NCBI RefSeq assembly: GCF_015752315.1
Contig: NZ_JADOVJ010000001.1
Span: 930,001 to 994,000, forward strand
Reading direction: 5' to 3'
Source: Nocardioides luteus
GTDB lineage: Bacteria; Actinomycetota; Actinomycetes; Propionibacteriales; Nocardioidaceae
Length of the DNA: 64,000 nt
Part shown: piece after piece, positions 32,170 through 42,299 of the stretch
Layout: each line of letters starts with the position of its first letter
Numbering within the stretch: position 1 is the stretch's first letter
Notes under the pieces: model-generated
What the model saw: the letters and a program-made list of their open reading frames with translations, nothing else
Told to the model about the DNA's origin: nothing
Database searches by the model: none
Program-made: the position numbers and the translations under genes

Positions 32170-33260
32170 CGGGTGACCTCCTCTTCGGCGACCACGGTCC
32201 GGAGGATCGCGTCGTCGTCCACGATTCCGACGAGCTTGCCGTCTTCGACCACCCGGACCGGATGCGCGGAGGCGAGTGCCGCTCGAGCGGCCGCCCGGAC
32301 GATCGTGTCGGGGGTCATCTCCGGGCCTTCGAGGGAGTCTCCGGGCTCCGGGTCGCGCATCACCCACTTGAGCGTCAGGACGTGGGAGCGGGGCACCTCG
32401 CTGACGAAGTCCGCCACATAGTCGTCGACCGGGTGGGCCACGATCTCCGCTGCTGTGCCGAGCTGGACCATCTCGCCGTCACGCATGATCAGGATCCGGT
32501 CGCCGAGCTTGATGGCCTCCTGGAGGTCGTGGGTGATGAAGATCATCGTCTTGCCGACCTCGTGGTGCAGGCGCACGATCTCGTCCTGCATGTCCCGGCG
32601 GATCAGCGGGTCGAGCGCGGAGAAGGGCTCGTCGAAGAAGAGCACCTGCGGGTCGACCGCCAGAGCGCGCGCCAGGCCGACGCGCTGCTGCATGCCACCG
32701 GAGAGCTGGTCGGGAAAGGAGTTCTCGTAGCCCGACAGGCCGACCAGGTCGACCATCTCCTGGGCCCGCTTGCGGCGGGCGGCCTTGCCCTCACCGCGTA
32801 CCTCCAGGCCGTAGGCGATGTTGTCGATCACCTTGCGGTTCGGCAGCAGGCCGAAGTGCTGGAAGACCATCGCCACGTGCCGGCGGCGTAGGTCGCGCAG
32901 CTTGGCACCCGGGAGGGAGGTGATCTCCTCGCCGTTGATGACGACACTGCCCGAGGTCGGCTCGATCAGCCGGTTGAGGAGGCGGACCAGGGTGGACTTG
33001 CCCGAGCCGGAGAGGCCCATGATCACGAAGACCTCGCCGGGGTCGACCTCGAAGGAGATGTCCTTCACCGCGGTGACGCAGCCGGTCTTGGCCTGCAGGT
33101 CCTTCCGGGACAGGCTCTCGTCGGCGGAGCCGATGATCTTGTCCGCCTTGGCGCCGAAGATCTTCCAGAGGCCCTCGACCTTGAGGGCGGGCTGGTTGCC
33201 GGCAGCCGCAGCCGCGTCGGTGACTCCTGGTACGTCGGTGCCCTGAGTGTCCGTGGTCAT
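32166..33260 (-). CDS. Glycine betaine/proline ABC importer ATP-binding protein (ProV/OpuAA type)
   Basis: The 364-residue ATPase contains Walker [11 protein letters not shown]-loop VFQHFGLLP, signature [15 protein letters not shown], Walker [14 protein letters not shown] and H-loop FITHDLQEA. It has the N-terminal extension typical of ProV, and a C-terminal accessory region of about 90 residues including a CBS-like pair of half domains ([33 protein letters not shown]). CBS domains in OpuA sense ionic strength or nucleotides. The start codon overlaps the choline dehydrogenase gene stop, so enzyme and uptake genes are one operon. Confidence 0.92.
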   Translation of the reverse strand: MTTDTQGTDVPGVTDAAAAAGNQPALKVEGLWKIFGAKADKIIGSADESLSRKDLQAKTGCVTAVKDISFEVDPGEVFVIMGLSGSGKSTLVRLLNRLIEPTSGSVVINGEEITSLPGAKLRDLRRRHVAMVFQHFGLLPNRKVIDNIAYGLEVRGEGKAARRKRAQEMVDLVGLSGYENSFPDQLSGGMQQRVGLARALAVDPQVLFFDEPFSALDPLIRRDMQDEIVRLHHEVGKTMIFITHDLQEAIKLGDRILIMRDGEMVQLGTAAEIVAHPVDDYVADFVSEVPRSHVLTLKWVMRDPEPGDSLEGPEMTPDTIVRAAARAALASAHPVRVVEDGKLVGIVDDDAILRTVVAEEEVTR

Positions 33261-34987
33261 GCTCGCTCACCTGTCCTGACCGCAGCCTCGGGGTCGAGCG
33301 GGCTGCCCTGGCGGTAGTTGTAGAAGGGGACCTCGGACGGCGGCAGCGGCGTCTTGCCGAGGATCAGGTCGGCCGTCTTCTCGGCGACCATCATCACCGG
33401 GGCGTAGATGTTGCCGTTGGTGACGTAGGGGAAGACGCTGGCATCGCAGACCCGCAGGCCGTCGGTGCCGTGCACCTTCATCGTCAGCGGGTCGGTGACG
33501 GCCATCTCGCCGGTGCCCATGGCCGCGGTGCAGGAGGGGTGCAGCGCGGTCTCGGCGTCCTTGCGGACCCACTCGAGGATCTCCTCGTCGGTCTCCACGG
33601 ACGGCCCGGGCGAGATCTCCCCGTCGTTGTACGCCGCGAACGCCGGCTGGTTGAGGATGTTGCGTGCCACCCGGATCGCCTCCACCCACTCCTTGCGGTC
33701 GGTCGGCGTCGAGAGGTAGTTGAATTGCATCGACGGGTGCACGCGCGGGTCCTTGGACTTGACGCGCACCCAGCCACGGGTGTCGGCGTACATCGGGCCG
33801 ATGTGGACCTGGTAGCCGTGACCCTCGGTCGGGCTGCTGCCGTCGTAGCGGATCGCGATCGGCAGGAAGTGGAACATCAGGTTGGGGTAGTCGACGTCCT
33901 CGTTGGAGCGACAGAAGCCGCCGCCCTCGAAGTGGTTGGTCGCGCCGAGGCCCTTGCGCTGGAACAGCCACTGCCAGGCGATCTTCGGACGCTGGTGCCA
34001 GGCCAGACCGGGAGCGATCGAGACCGGCTCCTTCGAGGCGTACTGGATGTAGACCTCCAGGTGGTCCTGCAGGTTCTCGCCGACGCCGGGGAGGTGGTGG
34101 ACGAGCGGGATGTCGTGCTGGGCGAGGAGCTCCCGGTCGCCGATGCCGCTGAGCTGGAGTAGTTGCGGGGTGTTGATCGCGCCGCCGCAGAGGATCACCT
34201 CACCGGCGTGGACCGTGTGCCGGCGGGCGGCGCGGCCGACGCCCCGGGTGTATTCGACACCGGTCGCGCGAGGGGTGTCGCCGGTGGTGTCGAAGAGGAT
34301 CTTCTCGGCGAAGGCGAAGGTCTGGACGGTCAGGTTCGGACGCTTCTTCGCCGGGTGCAGGTAGGCCCGGGCGGCCGACCAGCGGCGACCCCTCTTGACG
34401 TTGCGGTCGAACGGCGCGAAGCCCTCCTGGCGGTAGCCGTTGACGTCGTCGGTCAGTGGGTAGCCGGCCTCCTGGACCGCGTCGAAGAACGCGCCGAAGA
34501 GAGGGTTGTCGCACTTGCCGCGCTCGAGGTGCAGCGGGCCGTCGCCGCCACGCCAGTCGTCGGCCCCGGAGCTGCCGTCGGCCAGGTGCCGCGCCTCCAT
34601 GCGCTTGAAGTAGGGCAGGCAGTGGGCGTAGTCCCACGTCTCCATGCCCGGGTCGGAGGCCCAGCGCTCGTAGTCCAGCGGGTTGCCGCGCTGGAAGATC
34701 ATCCCGTTGATGCTGCTGGAGCCGCCGAGGACCTTGCCGCGGGCGTGGTAGACCTTGCGGCCGCCCATGTGCGGCTCCGGGTCGGTCTCGTACTGCCAGT
34801 CGTAGAACCGGCTGCCGATCGGGAACGGGAGCGCCGCCGGCATGTGCACGAACGGGTCGATCTTGTAGTCGCTGTGGCCGGCCTCGAGAACCAGCACACT
34901 GTTGCTCGGGTCCTCGCTGAGGCGAGCGGCGAGCGCGCTGCCCGCCGAGCCGCCGCCGATGATCACGAAGTCGTACTGCTTGTCCAT
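33257..34987 (-). CDS. betA: Choline dehydrogenase (GMC oxidoreductase)
   Basis: BetA (576 residues) oxidises choline to betaine aldehyde. The N-terminal FAD motif is [20 protein letters not shown] signatures follow: [20 protein letters not shown] near residue 80 and [16 protein letters not shown] near 265. The C-terminal catalytic His region has [13 protein letters not shown] and the final [22 protein letters not shown] 34,987 with GGAG upstream is preferred. It overlaps proV by ATGA. BetA rather than a generic GMC enzyme is supported by close neighbours betB, a betaine importer and a BetI-like regulator. Confidence 0.9.
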   Translation of the reverse strand: MDKQYDFVIIGGGSAGSALAARLSEDPSNSVLVLEAGHSDYKIDPFVHMPAALPFPIGSRFYDWQYETDPEPHMGGRKVYHARGKVLGGSSSINGMIFQRGNPLDYERWASDPGMETWDYAHCLPYFKRMEARHLADGSSGADDWRGGDGPLHLERGKCDNPLFGAFFDAVQEAGYPLTDDVNGYRQEGFAPFDRNVKRGRRWSAARAYLHPAKKRPNLTVQTFAFAEKILFDTTGDTPRATGVEYTRGVGRAARRHTVHAGEVILCGGAINTPQLLQLSGIGDRELLAQHDIPLVHHLPGVGENLQDHLEVYIQYASKEPVSIAPGLAWHQRPKIAWQWLFQRKGLGATNHFEGGGFCRSNEDVDYPNLMFHFLPIAIRYDGSSPTEGHGYQVHIGPMYADTRGWVRVKSKDPRVHPSMQFNYLSTPTDRKEWVEAIRVARNILNQPAFAAYNDGEISPGPSVETDEEILEWVRKDAETALHPSCTAAMGTGEMAVTDPLTMKVHGTDGLRVCDASVFPYVTNGNIYAPVMMVAEKTADLILGKTPLPPSEVPFYNYRQGSPLDPEAAVRTGERA

Positions 34988-35004
34988 CAGAAGAACTCCT
35001 GCTC

Positions 35005-36474
35005 TCACGCGCCGAACCAACGGGTGGGCTCGGGGGTGGTGTTGTGCCAGACGTGCTTCGTCTCGCGGTACTCGTCCAGGCCGGCCATGCCGAGCTCTCG
35101 GCCGACGCCGGACTGCTTGAACCCGCCCCACTCGGCCTGCGGCACATAGGGGTGGAAGTCGTTGATCCAGACAGTGCCGGCACGCAGCCCCGCGGCGATG
35201 CGGCGCGCGCGGTCGGCGTCGGAGGTCCACACCCCACCGGCCAGGCCGAAGATCGTGTCGTTGGCCAGGGCCAGCGCCTCTTCCTCGGTGCGGAACGTCT
35301 CGACGGTCAGCACCGGCCCGAAGGACTCGTCGCGCAGGACCGACATCCCGGCGGTGCAGCGGTCGAGCACCGTCGGCGGGAAGAAGTAGCCGGCGGCGTA
35401 CTCCGGATCGGTGAGGCGGGCACCGCCGCAGCGGAGCACGGCTCCTTCGGCGACGCCGGCCTCGACGTACGCCGCCACCTTCTCCAGGTGCGGCAGGGAG
35501 ATGAGCGGACCGGTCTCCGCCTTGTCGTCGAACGGGCCTCCGAGCCGGATGGCGGAGGCCCGCTCGACGAGGGCGTCGACGAACTCGTCGTGGATCGACT
35601 CCTCGACGAGGAGGCGAGCGCCGGCCGAGCAGACCTGCCCGGAGTGGAGGAAGACCGCGGTCAGCGCGTTGTCGAGGGCCGTCTCCCGGTCGGCGTCGGC
35701 GAAGACGATGTTGGGGTTCTTGCCGCCGAGCTCCAGCGCCACCTTCTTGACCGTGGCGGCCGCCGTGGCCATCAGGTGCTTGCCGGTCTCGAGGCCGCCG
35801 GTGAAGGAGAGCAGGTCGACCCGCGGGTCCTCCGCGAGCGGAGCCCCCGCGACCGGGCCGGCGCCGAGGACGAGGTTGCCCACGCCCGCCGGGAGCCCGG
35901 CCTCGGCGAGCAGCTTCATCAGGTGGATGGCCGTGTGCGGCGTCAGCTCGCTCGGCTTGAGGACGAAGGTGTTGCCCGCGGCGAGGGCCGGGGCGACCTT
36001 CCAGGCCGTCTGGAGGAGCGGGTAGTTCCACGGCGTGATGAGGGCGCAGACCCCGACGGGCTCATGGACGATCATGGACTCGACCTCGGGCCGGTCGGTG
36101 ACGACCGGGCGGGTGTGGTCCTCGACGGCGAGACGTGCGTAGTGGTCGAAGACGGCGACGACGTCGTCGACGTCGATCTCGCTCTCCACCAGGCGCTTGC
36201 CCGTGTCGAGCGACTCGGCCCGCGCGACCAGCTGCTTGTCGCGCTCGAGCAGGCGAGCGACCCGCTCCAGCAGGGCACCTCGCTCGGCGGCCGGAGTCCG
36301 GGGCCAGGGCCCCTCGTCGAAGGCGCGTCGCGCCGCTGCGATCGCGGAGCGGGTGTCCTCCGCTCCGGCCTCCGCAACGGTGCCGACGACCGCGCCGTCC
36401 GCGGGACAGCGGATCTCCCGCTGATCGCCCGACTGCGCGGGCGACCAGCGCCCGTCGATGTAGATCTCGCTCAT
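35005..36474 (-). CDS. betB: Betaine aldehyde dehydrogenase
   Basis: The 489-residue NAD(P)+-dependent enzyme converts betaine aldehyde to glycine betaine. ATG 36,474 with GGAGG upstream is the start. Aldehyde dehydrogenase features are [36 protein letters not shown] (with the catalytic Glu nearby), [14 protein letters not shown] with the nucleophilic Cys, and [12 protein letters not shown]. It is the first gene of the choline operon; betA starts 17 bp after its stop. Its promoter carries operator-like repeats shared with the divergent regulator. Confidence 0.9.
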   Translation of the reverse strand: MSEIYIDGRWSPAQSGDQREIRCPADGAVVGTVAEAGAEDTRSAIAAARRAFDEGPWPRTPAAERGALLERVARLLERDKQLVARAESLDTGKRLVESEIDVDDVVAVFDHYARLAVEDHTRPVVTDRPEVESMIVHEPVGVCALITPWNYPLLQTAWKVAPALAAGNTFVLKPSELTPHTAIHLMKLLAEAGLPAGVGNLVLGAGPVAGAPLAEDPRVDLLSFTGGLETGKHLMATAAATVKKVALELGGKNPNIVFADADRETALDNALTAVFLHSGQVCSAGARLLVEESIHDEFVDALVERASAIRLGGPFDDKAETGPLISLPHLEKVAAYVEAGVAEGAVLRCGGARLTDPEYAAGYFFPPTVLDRCTAGMSVLRDESFGPVLTVETFRTEEEALALANDTIFGLAGGVWTSDADRARRIAAGLRAGTVWINDFHPYVPQAEWGGFKQSGVGRELGMAGLDEYRETKHVWHNTTPEPTRWFGA

Positions 36475-36568
36475 GCAACCTCCGGCGTCAGGTTGCGCAG
36501 CAGGCAACCGCGGGTGAATTGCAGAAGATCCTGCGCGGCCCCGAAGGGCCAGGTCAAGGGCTACACGG

Positions 36569-36603
36569 ACAAAATTGTTGCAGGCGGTACAAAATTGTTG
36601 CAG
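36569..36603. promoter_or_regulatory. Tandem operator repeats between betB and the TetR regulator
   Basis: ACAAAATTGTTGCAG occurs twice, at 36,569-36,583 and 36,589-36,603, 20 bp apart, about two helix turns. Each contains the palindrome core CAAAATTG-type half-sites. Weaker relatives, ACAAATGG and AGTTGTTACAG, lie at 36,610-36,634 before the regulator's ATG. The AT-rich repeats stand out in this GC-rich DNA and are good BetI-like operators. Confidence 0.65.
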
Positions 36604-36641
36604 CTGATACAAATGGCTCCACCAGTTGTTACAGTCGCCGC

Positions 36642-37214
36642 ATGACGAGCGTGAGCACCGCCCCGGCGAAGGACCCGCAGCGCCGTGCTGCCTGGGCCGA
36701 GCTGGCGACCGACTACGTCCACGAGCACGGCCTGATCGGTCTGAGTCTGCGCCCGCTGGCGGCCAAGCTGGGCACGAGCAACCGGGTCCTGCTCTACCAC
36801 TTCGGCACCAAGGACCAGCTCGTCGCAGATGTGCTCCGTACGTCCAACGAGCGGTCCGTCGCCGCGGTCGCCGCGCTCGAGCCCTCCGAGGACCTGCGTA
36901 GCGCCGTCCACGACCTCTGGTCGGTGATGGAGGGCGACCGGTGCAGCTGGATCTACGTGGAGGCGGCCGCGCTCGGCCTGTTCGGCAGGGAGCCGTACGC
37001 CTCGGCGGTCCGTGAGGCCAACGCGGTGTGGATCGCCGGCCTGATCGCGCATCTGGAGAAGTCCGGAGTGGGTTCCGCCGTCGCGGAACGAGCAGCCCAT
37101 GTCATCGACGCTGCCTTCCAAGGTCTCCAGCTCAGCCTGGGCCTCGACGGCAGCCTCCCCGAGCGTGCCCGTTCCGTCGACGATCTCGCCGACGCGGTCG
37201 CCGCTCTGGCCTGA
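36642..37214 (+). CDS. TetR-family regulator, BetI-like by context
   Basis: The 190-residue regulator starts at ATG 36,642. The HTH is LRPLAAKLGTSNRVLLYHFG at about residues 41-60, with the TetR-conserved YHFGTKDQLVADVL following. The C-terminal ligand domain has SWIYVEAAALGLFG. It is divergent from betB with repeated operator-like sequence between, so it very likely controls the choline operon, and BetI repressors respond to choline. Overall similarity to enteric BetI cannot be judged by eye. The reading frame runs far upstream, but only this start suits the promoter. Confidence 0.8.
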   Translation: MTSVSTAPAKDPQRRAAWAELATDYVHEHGLIGLSLRPLAAKLGTSNRVLLYHFGTKDQLVADVLRTSNERSVAAVAALEPSEDLRSAVHDLWSVMEGDRCSWIYVEAAALGLFGREPYASAVREANAVWIAGLIAHLEKSGVGSAVAERAAHVIDAAFQGLQLSLGLDGSLPERARSVDDLADAVAALA

Positions 37215-37264
37215 TCCCTCGTGGTCGCTCTGGTCGGCGACCCGATCTCGGGGGACGATGGGCC

Positions 37265-37699
37265 ATGAGCGTGGACGTGATGGTGGAGACGACCATCCGG
37301 CGTTCGCCGGCCGAGGTGTCCGCCTACGCCGGCGACCCCGGCAACGCGCCGACCTGGTACGCCAACATCCGCTCCGTCGAGTGGCGTACGGAGCCACCGG
37401 TGCGGGTGGGGTCGCGCATGGACTTCGTGGCCCAGTTCCTCGGGCGCCGGCTGGCCTACACCTACGAGGTGGTCGAGTGGGTGCCGGGGGAGCGGCTGGT
37501 GATGCGTACGGCGGACGGACCGTTCCCGATGGAGACGTCCTACACCTGGGCGCCGGCCGACGGCGGCACCAGGATGACGCTGCGCAACCGTGGCAACCCG
37601 GCCGGCTTCGCCCGTATCGCCGGGGCGGCGATGGAGTTGGCGATGCGGCGGGCGACGACGAAGGACCTGGCCAGGCTCAAGGAGATCCTGGAGACCTGA
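37265..37699 (+). CDS. SRPBCC-family protein
   Basis: A 144-residue START/SRPBCC fold protein from ATG 37,265: MSVDVMVETTIRRSPAEVSA, then SRMDFVAQFLGRRLAYTYEV, VVEWVPGERLVMRTA, and FPMETSYTWAPADGGTRMTL. The ligand is unknown; the family binds hydrophobic compounds in a deep cavity. It starts 51 bp after the TetR gene and may share its transcript. A palindrome just downstream may be its terminator or an operator for the next gene. Confidence 0.82.
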   Translation: MSVDVMVETTIRRSPAEVSAYAGDPGNAPTWYANIRSVEWRTEPPVRVGSRMDFVAQFLGRRLAYTYEVVEWVPGERLVMRTADGPFPMETSYTWAPADGGTRMTLRNRGNPAGFARIAGAAMELAMRRATTKDLARLKEILET

Positions 37700-37712
37700 G
37701 GTGAGATCCTGA

Positions 37713-37732
37713 CGGTCACGAGTCCGTGACCG
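37713..37732. promoter_or_regulatory. Perfect palindrome upstream of the IclR gene
   Basis: CGGTCACG-AGTC-CGTGACCG, 8-bp arms with a 4-bp spacer. It lies 13 bp after the SRPBCC stop and 33 bp before the IclR ATG. It can be a short terminator for the former or an autoregulatory operator for the latter. It does not match the hut palindrome. Confidence 0.5.
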
Positions 37733-37764
37733 AACACCGGTCTGACACCGAGAGAGGTGGCGTC

Positions 37765-38517
37765 ATGGGAGTCCCTGCGGCCGAGCAGACCCTGGCCATC
37801 CTGCGTCACCTCGCGAGCCAGGCGAGCCCGCTCCAGGCGTCCGCGATCGCGCGGTCGCTGGAGCTGCCGCGCTCCACGACGTACCACCTCCTGAACACGC
37901 TCATCGAGTTCGGCTTCGTCGTCCACTACCCCGAGCAGCGGGTCTACGGGCTGGGCGTGGGGGCCTACGAGCTCGGCAGCGGCTACGCACGCCAGGAGCC
38001 GTTGCAGCGGCTGGCGCGGCGGCCGGTCGCCGCGCTCGCCGACCGCTGCGGCAACAGCGCCCATCTCTCGGTGCTCCTCGGCCGCGACGTCGTGTACGTG
38101 ATCGAGGAGCGGGCCGCGGGCAGACCGCTCCTGATCACCGAGGTCGGTGTGCGGCTGCCCGCGGCCACCACGGCCTCCGGCCGGGCGATGCTCGCCTCCC
38201 TTCCGCATCCCCAGGTCAGGGCGCTGTACGCCGACCGCGAGGCGTTCTCGCTCGAAGGTCCCGGGGCGCCGTCATCGCTGTCCCAGCTACGCCGGATGCT
38301 CGTCGACGTTCGCGCCAATGGCTTCGCCGCCGAGCACGGGGAGGTCACCGAAGGCCTGGCCTCGGTCGCCATGCCTGTCCTCGACGGCACCGGATATCCG
38401 GTCGCCTCGGTGGCGGTGACCTATCCCCAGGCGGAGCAGTCGCCCGAGCTCGTCGAGCGGCTGGTCGGCGAGGTCCGCGCGACGACGCGGATGCTGTCGC
38501 GCCGCCTGGGTGGCTGA
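37765..38517 (+). CDS. IclR-family regulator of the hut regulon (predicted)
   Basis: The regulator is 250 residues from ATG 37,765, with GAGAGAGGTGG upstream; a GTG at 37,726 would add 13 residues. The winged HTH contains [20 protein letters not shown] at about residues 27-46. The C-terminal GAF-like effector domain has [20 protein letters not shown] and [20 protein letters not shown]. It is immediately upstream of hutU and in the same direction. Four copies of one 16-bp palindrome in front of hut units make it the obvious candidate to bind them. IclR-type HutR regulators commonly respond to a pathway intermediate such as urocanate, inferred here. Confidence 0.85.
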   Translation: MGVPAAEQTLAILRHLASQASPLQASAIARSLELPRSTTYHLLNTLIEFGFVVHYPEQRVYGLGVGAYELGSGYARQEPLQRLARRPVAALADRCGNSAHLSVLLGRDVVYVIEERAAGRPLLITEVGVRLPAATTASGRAMLASLPHPQVRALYADREAFSLEGPGAPSSLSQLRRMLVDVRANGFAAEHGEVTEGLASVAMPVLDGTGYPVASVAVTYPQAEQSPELVERLVGEVRATTRMLSRRLGG

Positions 38518-38531
38518 CCGGCTCGCCACGG

Positions 38532-38547
38532 GTCTGGTATCCCAGAC
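38532..38547. promoter_or_regulatory. hut operator 1 (hutU)
   Basis: GTCTGGTATCCCAGAC, with one mismatch to the palindromic consensus GTCTGGGATCCCAGAC. Flanking G and C extend the arms to GGTCTGG/CCAGACC. It lies 105 bp upstream of the hutU start. Confidence 0.75.
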
Positions 38548-38651
38548 CACGATCGGGGGAACGCACTTCCTCTTGTGCCGGGCCGGGAGTGCAATGGCAG
38601 TGGGCCACGTGCCCTCATGATCGACGTGCACAACCGAACGAGGAGAAGTCC

Positions 38652-40310
38652 ATGGAAGGCGCCCGCCCCGTCCGCTCACCCCGCGGCACCGAGCTGACCG
38701 CGCGCAGCTGGTCGACCGAGGCCCCGCTGCGGATGCTCATGAACAACCTGGATCCGGAGAACGCCGAGCGTCCCGACGATCTGGTGGTCTATGGCGGAAC
38801 CGGCAAGGCAGCCCGCAGCTGGGAGGCGTACGACGCGCTCGTCCGCATCCTGACGACCCTGGGTGATGACGAGACCATGCTGGTGCAGTCCGGCAAGCCG
38901 GTCGGCGTCATGCGCACCCACGAATGGGCACCGCGCGTGCTGATCGCCAACTCCAACCTGGTCGGAGACTGGGCCAACTGGGAGGAGTTCCGCCGGCTCG
39001 AGGATCTCGGGCTCACGATGTACGGCCAGATGACCGCGGGCTCGTGGATCTACATCGGCACCCAGGGCATCCTGCAGGGCACGTTCGAGACCTTCGCAGC
39101 CGTTGCTGACAAGCGCTTCGGAGGCACGCTCGCCGGCACCATCACGCTCACCGCCGGTCTCGGCGGCATGGGCGGCGCCCAGCCGCTCGCCGTCACCATG
39201 AACGACGGTGTCGCGATCTGTGTCGACGTGGACCAGAGCCGCATCACCCGCCGCATCGAGCACCGCTACCTCGACGTGCAGGCCGACAACCTGGAGCACG
39301 CCCTCGAGCTCGCGGTCGCGGCACGTGACGAGCGACGAGCTCTCTCCATCGGCCTGCTCGGCAACGCCGCCGAGGTCTTCCCGCGGCTGCTCGAGATGAA
39401 GGCGCCGATCGACATCGTCACCGACCAGACCTCCGCCCACGACCCGCTGTCCTACCTGCCGGTGGGCGTCGCCTTCGAGGACTGGCACGCCGCCGCCGAG
39501 CGTGAACCGGAGGACTTCACCAAGGACGCCCAGGCCTCGATGGCCGCGCACGTACGCGCGATGGTGGAGTTCCAGGATGCCGGCGCCGAGGTCTTCGACT
39601 ACGGCAACTCGATCCGCGACGAGGCGCGCAAGGGGGGCTACGAGCGGGCCTTCGAGTTCCCGGGCTTCGTGCCGGCCTACATCCGTCCGCTCTTCTGCGA
39701 GGGCAAGGGCCCCTTCCGGTGGGCAGCGCTGTCCGGCGACCCCGAGGACATCCGCAAGACCGACGAGGCGATCCTGAAGCTCTTCCCCGAGAACGAGCGG
39801 CTGCACAAGTGGATCACCATGGCGCAGGAGCGGGTGCACTTCCAGGGTCTCCCGGCGCGCATCTGCTGGCTGGGCTACGGCGAGCGCCACCTGGCCGGCC
39901 TGAAGTTCAACGAGATGGTCGCCAGCGGCGAGCTCTCCGCGCCGATCGTGATCGGCCGCGACCACCTCGACTGCGGCTCGGTCGCCTCGCCGTACCGCGA
40001 GACCGAGGCGATGAAGGACGGCTCCGACGCGATCGCCGACTGGGCACTGCTCAACGCCCTGGTCAACACCGCCTCGGGTGCCTCCTGGGTCTCGATCCAC
40101 CACGGCGGCGGCGTCGGCATGGGCCGGTCGATCCACGCCGGTCAGGTCTGCGTCGCCGACGGCACGGACCTGGCGGCGCAGAAGCTCGAGCGGGTCCTGA
40201 CCAACGACCCCGGGATGGGCGTGATCCGCCACGTCGACGCGGGCTACGACGAGGCCGTCACCGTCGCCGACGAGCGCGGGGTGCGCATCCCCATGCGGGA
40301 GCAGGCGTGA
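38652..40310 (+). CDS. hutU: Urocanate hydratase
   Basis: HutU (552 residues) adds water to urocanate, giving imidazolonepropionate, step 2 of histidine degradation, using tightly bound NAD+. ATG 38,652 has GAGGAG upstream. Family motifs include [36 protein letters not shown] and [15 protein letters not shown]. The C-terminal conserved block has [20 protein letters not shown] and [19 protein letters not shown] with catalytic Tyr/Lys-Cys region. Normal length. Its TGA overlaps the hutF GTG. Confidence 0.96.
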   Translation: MEGARPVRSPRGTELTARSWSTEAPLRMLMNNLDPENAERPDDLVVYGGTGKAARSWEAYDALVRILTTLGDDETMLVQSGKPVGVMRTHEWAPRVLIANSNLVGDWANWEEFRRLEDLGLTMYGQMTAGSWIYIGTQGILQGTFETFAAVADKRFGGTLAGTITLTAGLGGMGGAQPLAVTMNDGVAICVDVDQSRITRRIEHRYLDVQADNLEHALELAVAARDERRALSIGLLGNAAEVFPRLLEMKAPIDIVTDQTSAHDPLSYLPVGVAFEDWHAAAEREPEDFTKDAQASMAAHVRAMVEFQDAGAEVFDYGNSIRDEARKGGYERAFEFPGFVPAYIRPLFCEGKGPFRWAALSGDPEDIRKTDEAILKLFPENERLHKWITMAQERVHFQGLPARICWLGYGERHLAGLKFNEMVASGELSAPIVIGRDHLDCGSVASPYRETEAMKDGSDAIADWALLNALVNTASGASWVSIHHGGGVGMGRSIHAGQVCVADGTDLAAQKLERVLTNDPGMGVIRHVDAGYDEAVTVADERGVRIPMREQA

Positions 40311-41641
40311 CGGCGTACCTCGCCGAGCACGCCTGGCTCGGCGCCGAGAAGGTCGACGTCGACGTCCTCATCGAGGTGGACGGCGACCGGATCCGCGCCG
40401 TCACCCCGGGCGTCACCGGCTCGGCAGCCCCCGCAGGCGCGACGCGTCTGCGGGGGCTCACCCTCCCCGGTCTGGCGAACGCGCACTCGCACGCCTTCCA
40501 CCGAGCGCTGCGCGGCCGCACCCACCGGGGCGGCGGCACCTTCTGGACCTGGCGCGAGGACATGTACGCCGTCGCCGGGCGGCTCACCCCGGACTCCTAC
40601 TTCGCGCTGGCCCGGGCGACGTACGCGGAGATGGCGCTGGCCGGGATCACCACGGTGGGGGAGTTCCACTACCTCCACCACGCTCCCGACGGACGTCCGT
40701 ACGCCGAGGCGAACGCCATGGGCGAGGCACTGATCGCGGCGGCCGCCGAGGCCGGCATCCGGATCACGCTGCTCGACGCCTGCTACCTGACCGGTGCTCC
40801 GGGTCAGCCCCTCGAGGGCACCCAGCTGCGCTTCGGGGACGGCGATGCGGATGCCTGGGCGGACCGCGTCTCCGCGCTGTCCGGCTCGGGCCACGCCCGG
40901 ATCGGTGCCGCGATCCACTCCGTCCGCGCCGTGCCCGCCGACCAGCTCGCCACGGTGGCCGGCTGGGCCACCGAGCAGGGTGCGCCGCTCCACTTCCACC
41001 TCTCCGAGCAGCGCGCCGAGAACCAGGCCTGCCAGGAGCGCTACGGGTGCACGCCCACCGAGCTGCTCGCCCGCCACGGGGCGCTCGGCGAGCTCTCGTC
41101 GGCGGTGCATGCGACGCACCTGACGTTTGCGGACATCGCCGCGCTCGGCGACTCCCGCACGACGGTCTGCATGACCCCGACCACCGAGCGCGACCTCGCG
41201 GACGGCATCGGACCCGCCCGCAACCTGGCCGACGCCGGCTCGCCGGTCTCGCTCGGCAGCGACAGCAACGCGGTCATCGACCTGCTGGAGGAGGCCCGGG
41301 CACTCGAGCTCGACGAGCGGCTGCGTACCGAACGGCGTGGCCACTGGTCCGCGAGCGACCTCCTGCGCGCGGCGACCGTCGACGGGCATGCCTCACTGGG
41401 CTGGTCGGAGGCCGGCCGGATCGCGCCGGGGGGACTGGCCGACCTGACGACGATCTCGCTCGACTCCGTGCGCCTCGCCGGGTGGGAGGCCGAGACGCTC
41501 CTCGAGTCGGCCGTCTTCGCCGCCGCCGCGCAGGACGTCACCGACGTCATCGTGGGTGGCGACGAGATCGTCCGCGATCGCCGGCATCTGGCGGTCGGCG
41601 ACGTGGCCGGTGCGCTCCACCGCGCGATCACCGGGATCTGA
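40307..41641 (+). CDS. hutF: Formimidoylglutamate deiminase
   Basis: HutF (444 residues) converts N-formimidoyl-L-glutamate to N-formyl-L-glutamate and ammonia, so this organism uses the five-step hut route. GTG 40,307 overlaps the hutU TGA (GTGA). Amidohydrolase-fold zinc ligands are [20 protein letters not shown] (HxH), the HFHLSEQ His, and [18 protein letters not shown] (Asp). [10 protein letters not shown] and the length are HutF features. Tight coupling with hutU means both enzymes are made together. Confidence 0.93.
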   Translation: MTAYLAEHAWLGAEKVDVDVLIEVDGDRIRAVTPGVTGSAAPAGATRLRGLTLPGLANAHSHAFHRALRGRTHRGGGTFWTWREDMYAVAGRLTPDSYFALARATYAEMALAGITTVGEFHYLHHAPDGRPYAEANAMGEALIAAAAEAGIRITLLDACYLTGAPGQPLEGTQLRFGDGDADAWADRVSALSGSGHARIGAAIHSVRAVPADQLATVAGWATEQGAPLHFHLSEQRAENQACQERYGCTPTELLARHGALGELSSAVHATHLTFADIAALGDSRTTVCMTPTTERDLADGIGPARNLADAGSPVSLGSDSNAVIDLLEEARALELDERLRTERRGHWSASDLLRAATVDGHASLGWSEAGRIAPGGLADLTTISLDSVRLAGWEAETLLESAVFAAAAQDVTDVIVGGDEIVRDRRHLAVGDVAGALHRAITGI

Positions 41642-41643
41642 GG

Positions 41644-42225
41644 ATGGTGTTCGATCTTCGCCGCGCGGAGGAGCACGTCCGGCGCCCGTGGCGCAACGGC
41701 GGCGGCATGACGGCCGAGGTCGCCGCGTGGCCCCCGGGCACGGATGCCGGGTCCGACTTCGCCTGGCGGGTCAGCTTCGCCGACGTCGCCGGATCGGGTG
41801 ACTTCTCGACGTTCCCCGGCGTGGAGCGGGTGATCACGCTGATCGACGGACCGCCGATGACGCTCGAGCTGCCGGGGGAGACGACGGTGCTGCGGCCGTT
41901 CGTGCCGTACGCCTTCGACGGCGAGGTCCTGGTGCGGTGCTCGGTGACGGCGCCCACCCGCGACCTCAACGTGATGACCCGGCGCGGACAGGCGAGCGCC
42001 ACGGTCGAGATGCTGGACGTGGGCAGGGGTGACGAGCCTCTGCCCCAGGGTTCTCCGTTGCTCGTGGTGGGCCTCACGGGTGCGGTGTGCGCCCGTGAAG
42101 GCGACGACTCGGCCACCCTCGGCCCGGGCGATGTGCTCATCACCGACCGGCCCGTGACCGTCGAGGGTGCCGGAGCGGTCGCGATCGTCCGCATCGCGGC
42201 GCCACCGTCTGAGATCCGAGACTGA
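41644..42225 (+). CDS. hutD: HutD-family cupin protein
   Basis: The 193-residue protein follows hutF by 2 bp and contains the family start FDLRRAEEHVRRPWRNGGGM, WRVSFADVAGSGDFSTFPGV, and VRCSVTAPTRDLNVMTRRG. HutD proteins are bicupins that help growth on histidine in Pseudomonas, perhaps by limiting urocanate or formylglutamate levels, and their biochemistry is not settled. The 3' end of the gene contains a hut operator copy that belongs to the downstream hutH promoter. Confidence 0.88.
   Translation: MVFDLRRAEEHVRRPWRNGGGMTAEVAAWPPGTDAGSDFAWRVSFADVAGSGDFSTFPGVERVITLIDGPPMTLELPGETTVLRPFVPYAFDGEVLVRCSVTAPTRDLNVMTRRGQASATVEMLDVGRGDEPLPQGSPLLVVGLTGAVCAREGDDSATLGPGDVLITDRPVTVEGAGAVAIVRIAAPPSEIRD
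42207..42222. promoter_or_regulatory. hut operator 4 (hutH), inside the 3' end of hutD
   Basis: GTCTGAGATCCGAGAC, two symmetric mismatches to the consensus GTCTGGGATCCCAGAC, still a perfect palindrome apart from the centre. It lies just before the hutD stop codon (TGA 42,223-42,225) and 78 bp upstream of the hutH ATG. Confidence 0.6.
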
Positions 42226-42299
42226 ATCCGCTTGACGACGCGTGCGCCACGGGTGGCCCGACGCGTTGAATTGAGCCCACGAAACCCAAGGAGCTCACC

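Noticed and set aside
36135..36641. Upstream extension of the BetI-like TetR frame
   Set aside because: It reads antisense through betB and its promoter repeats. The ATG at 36,642 gives a normal TetR.
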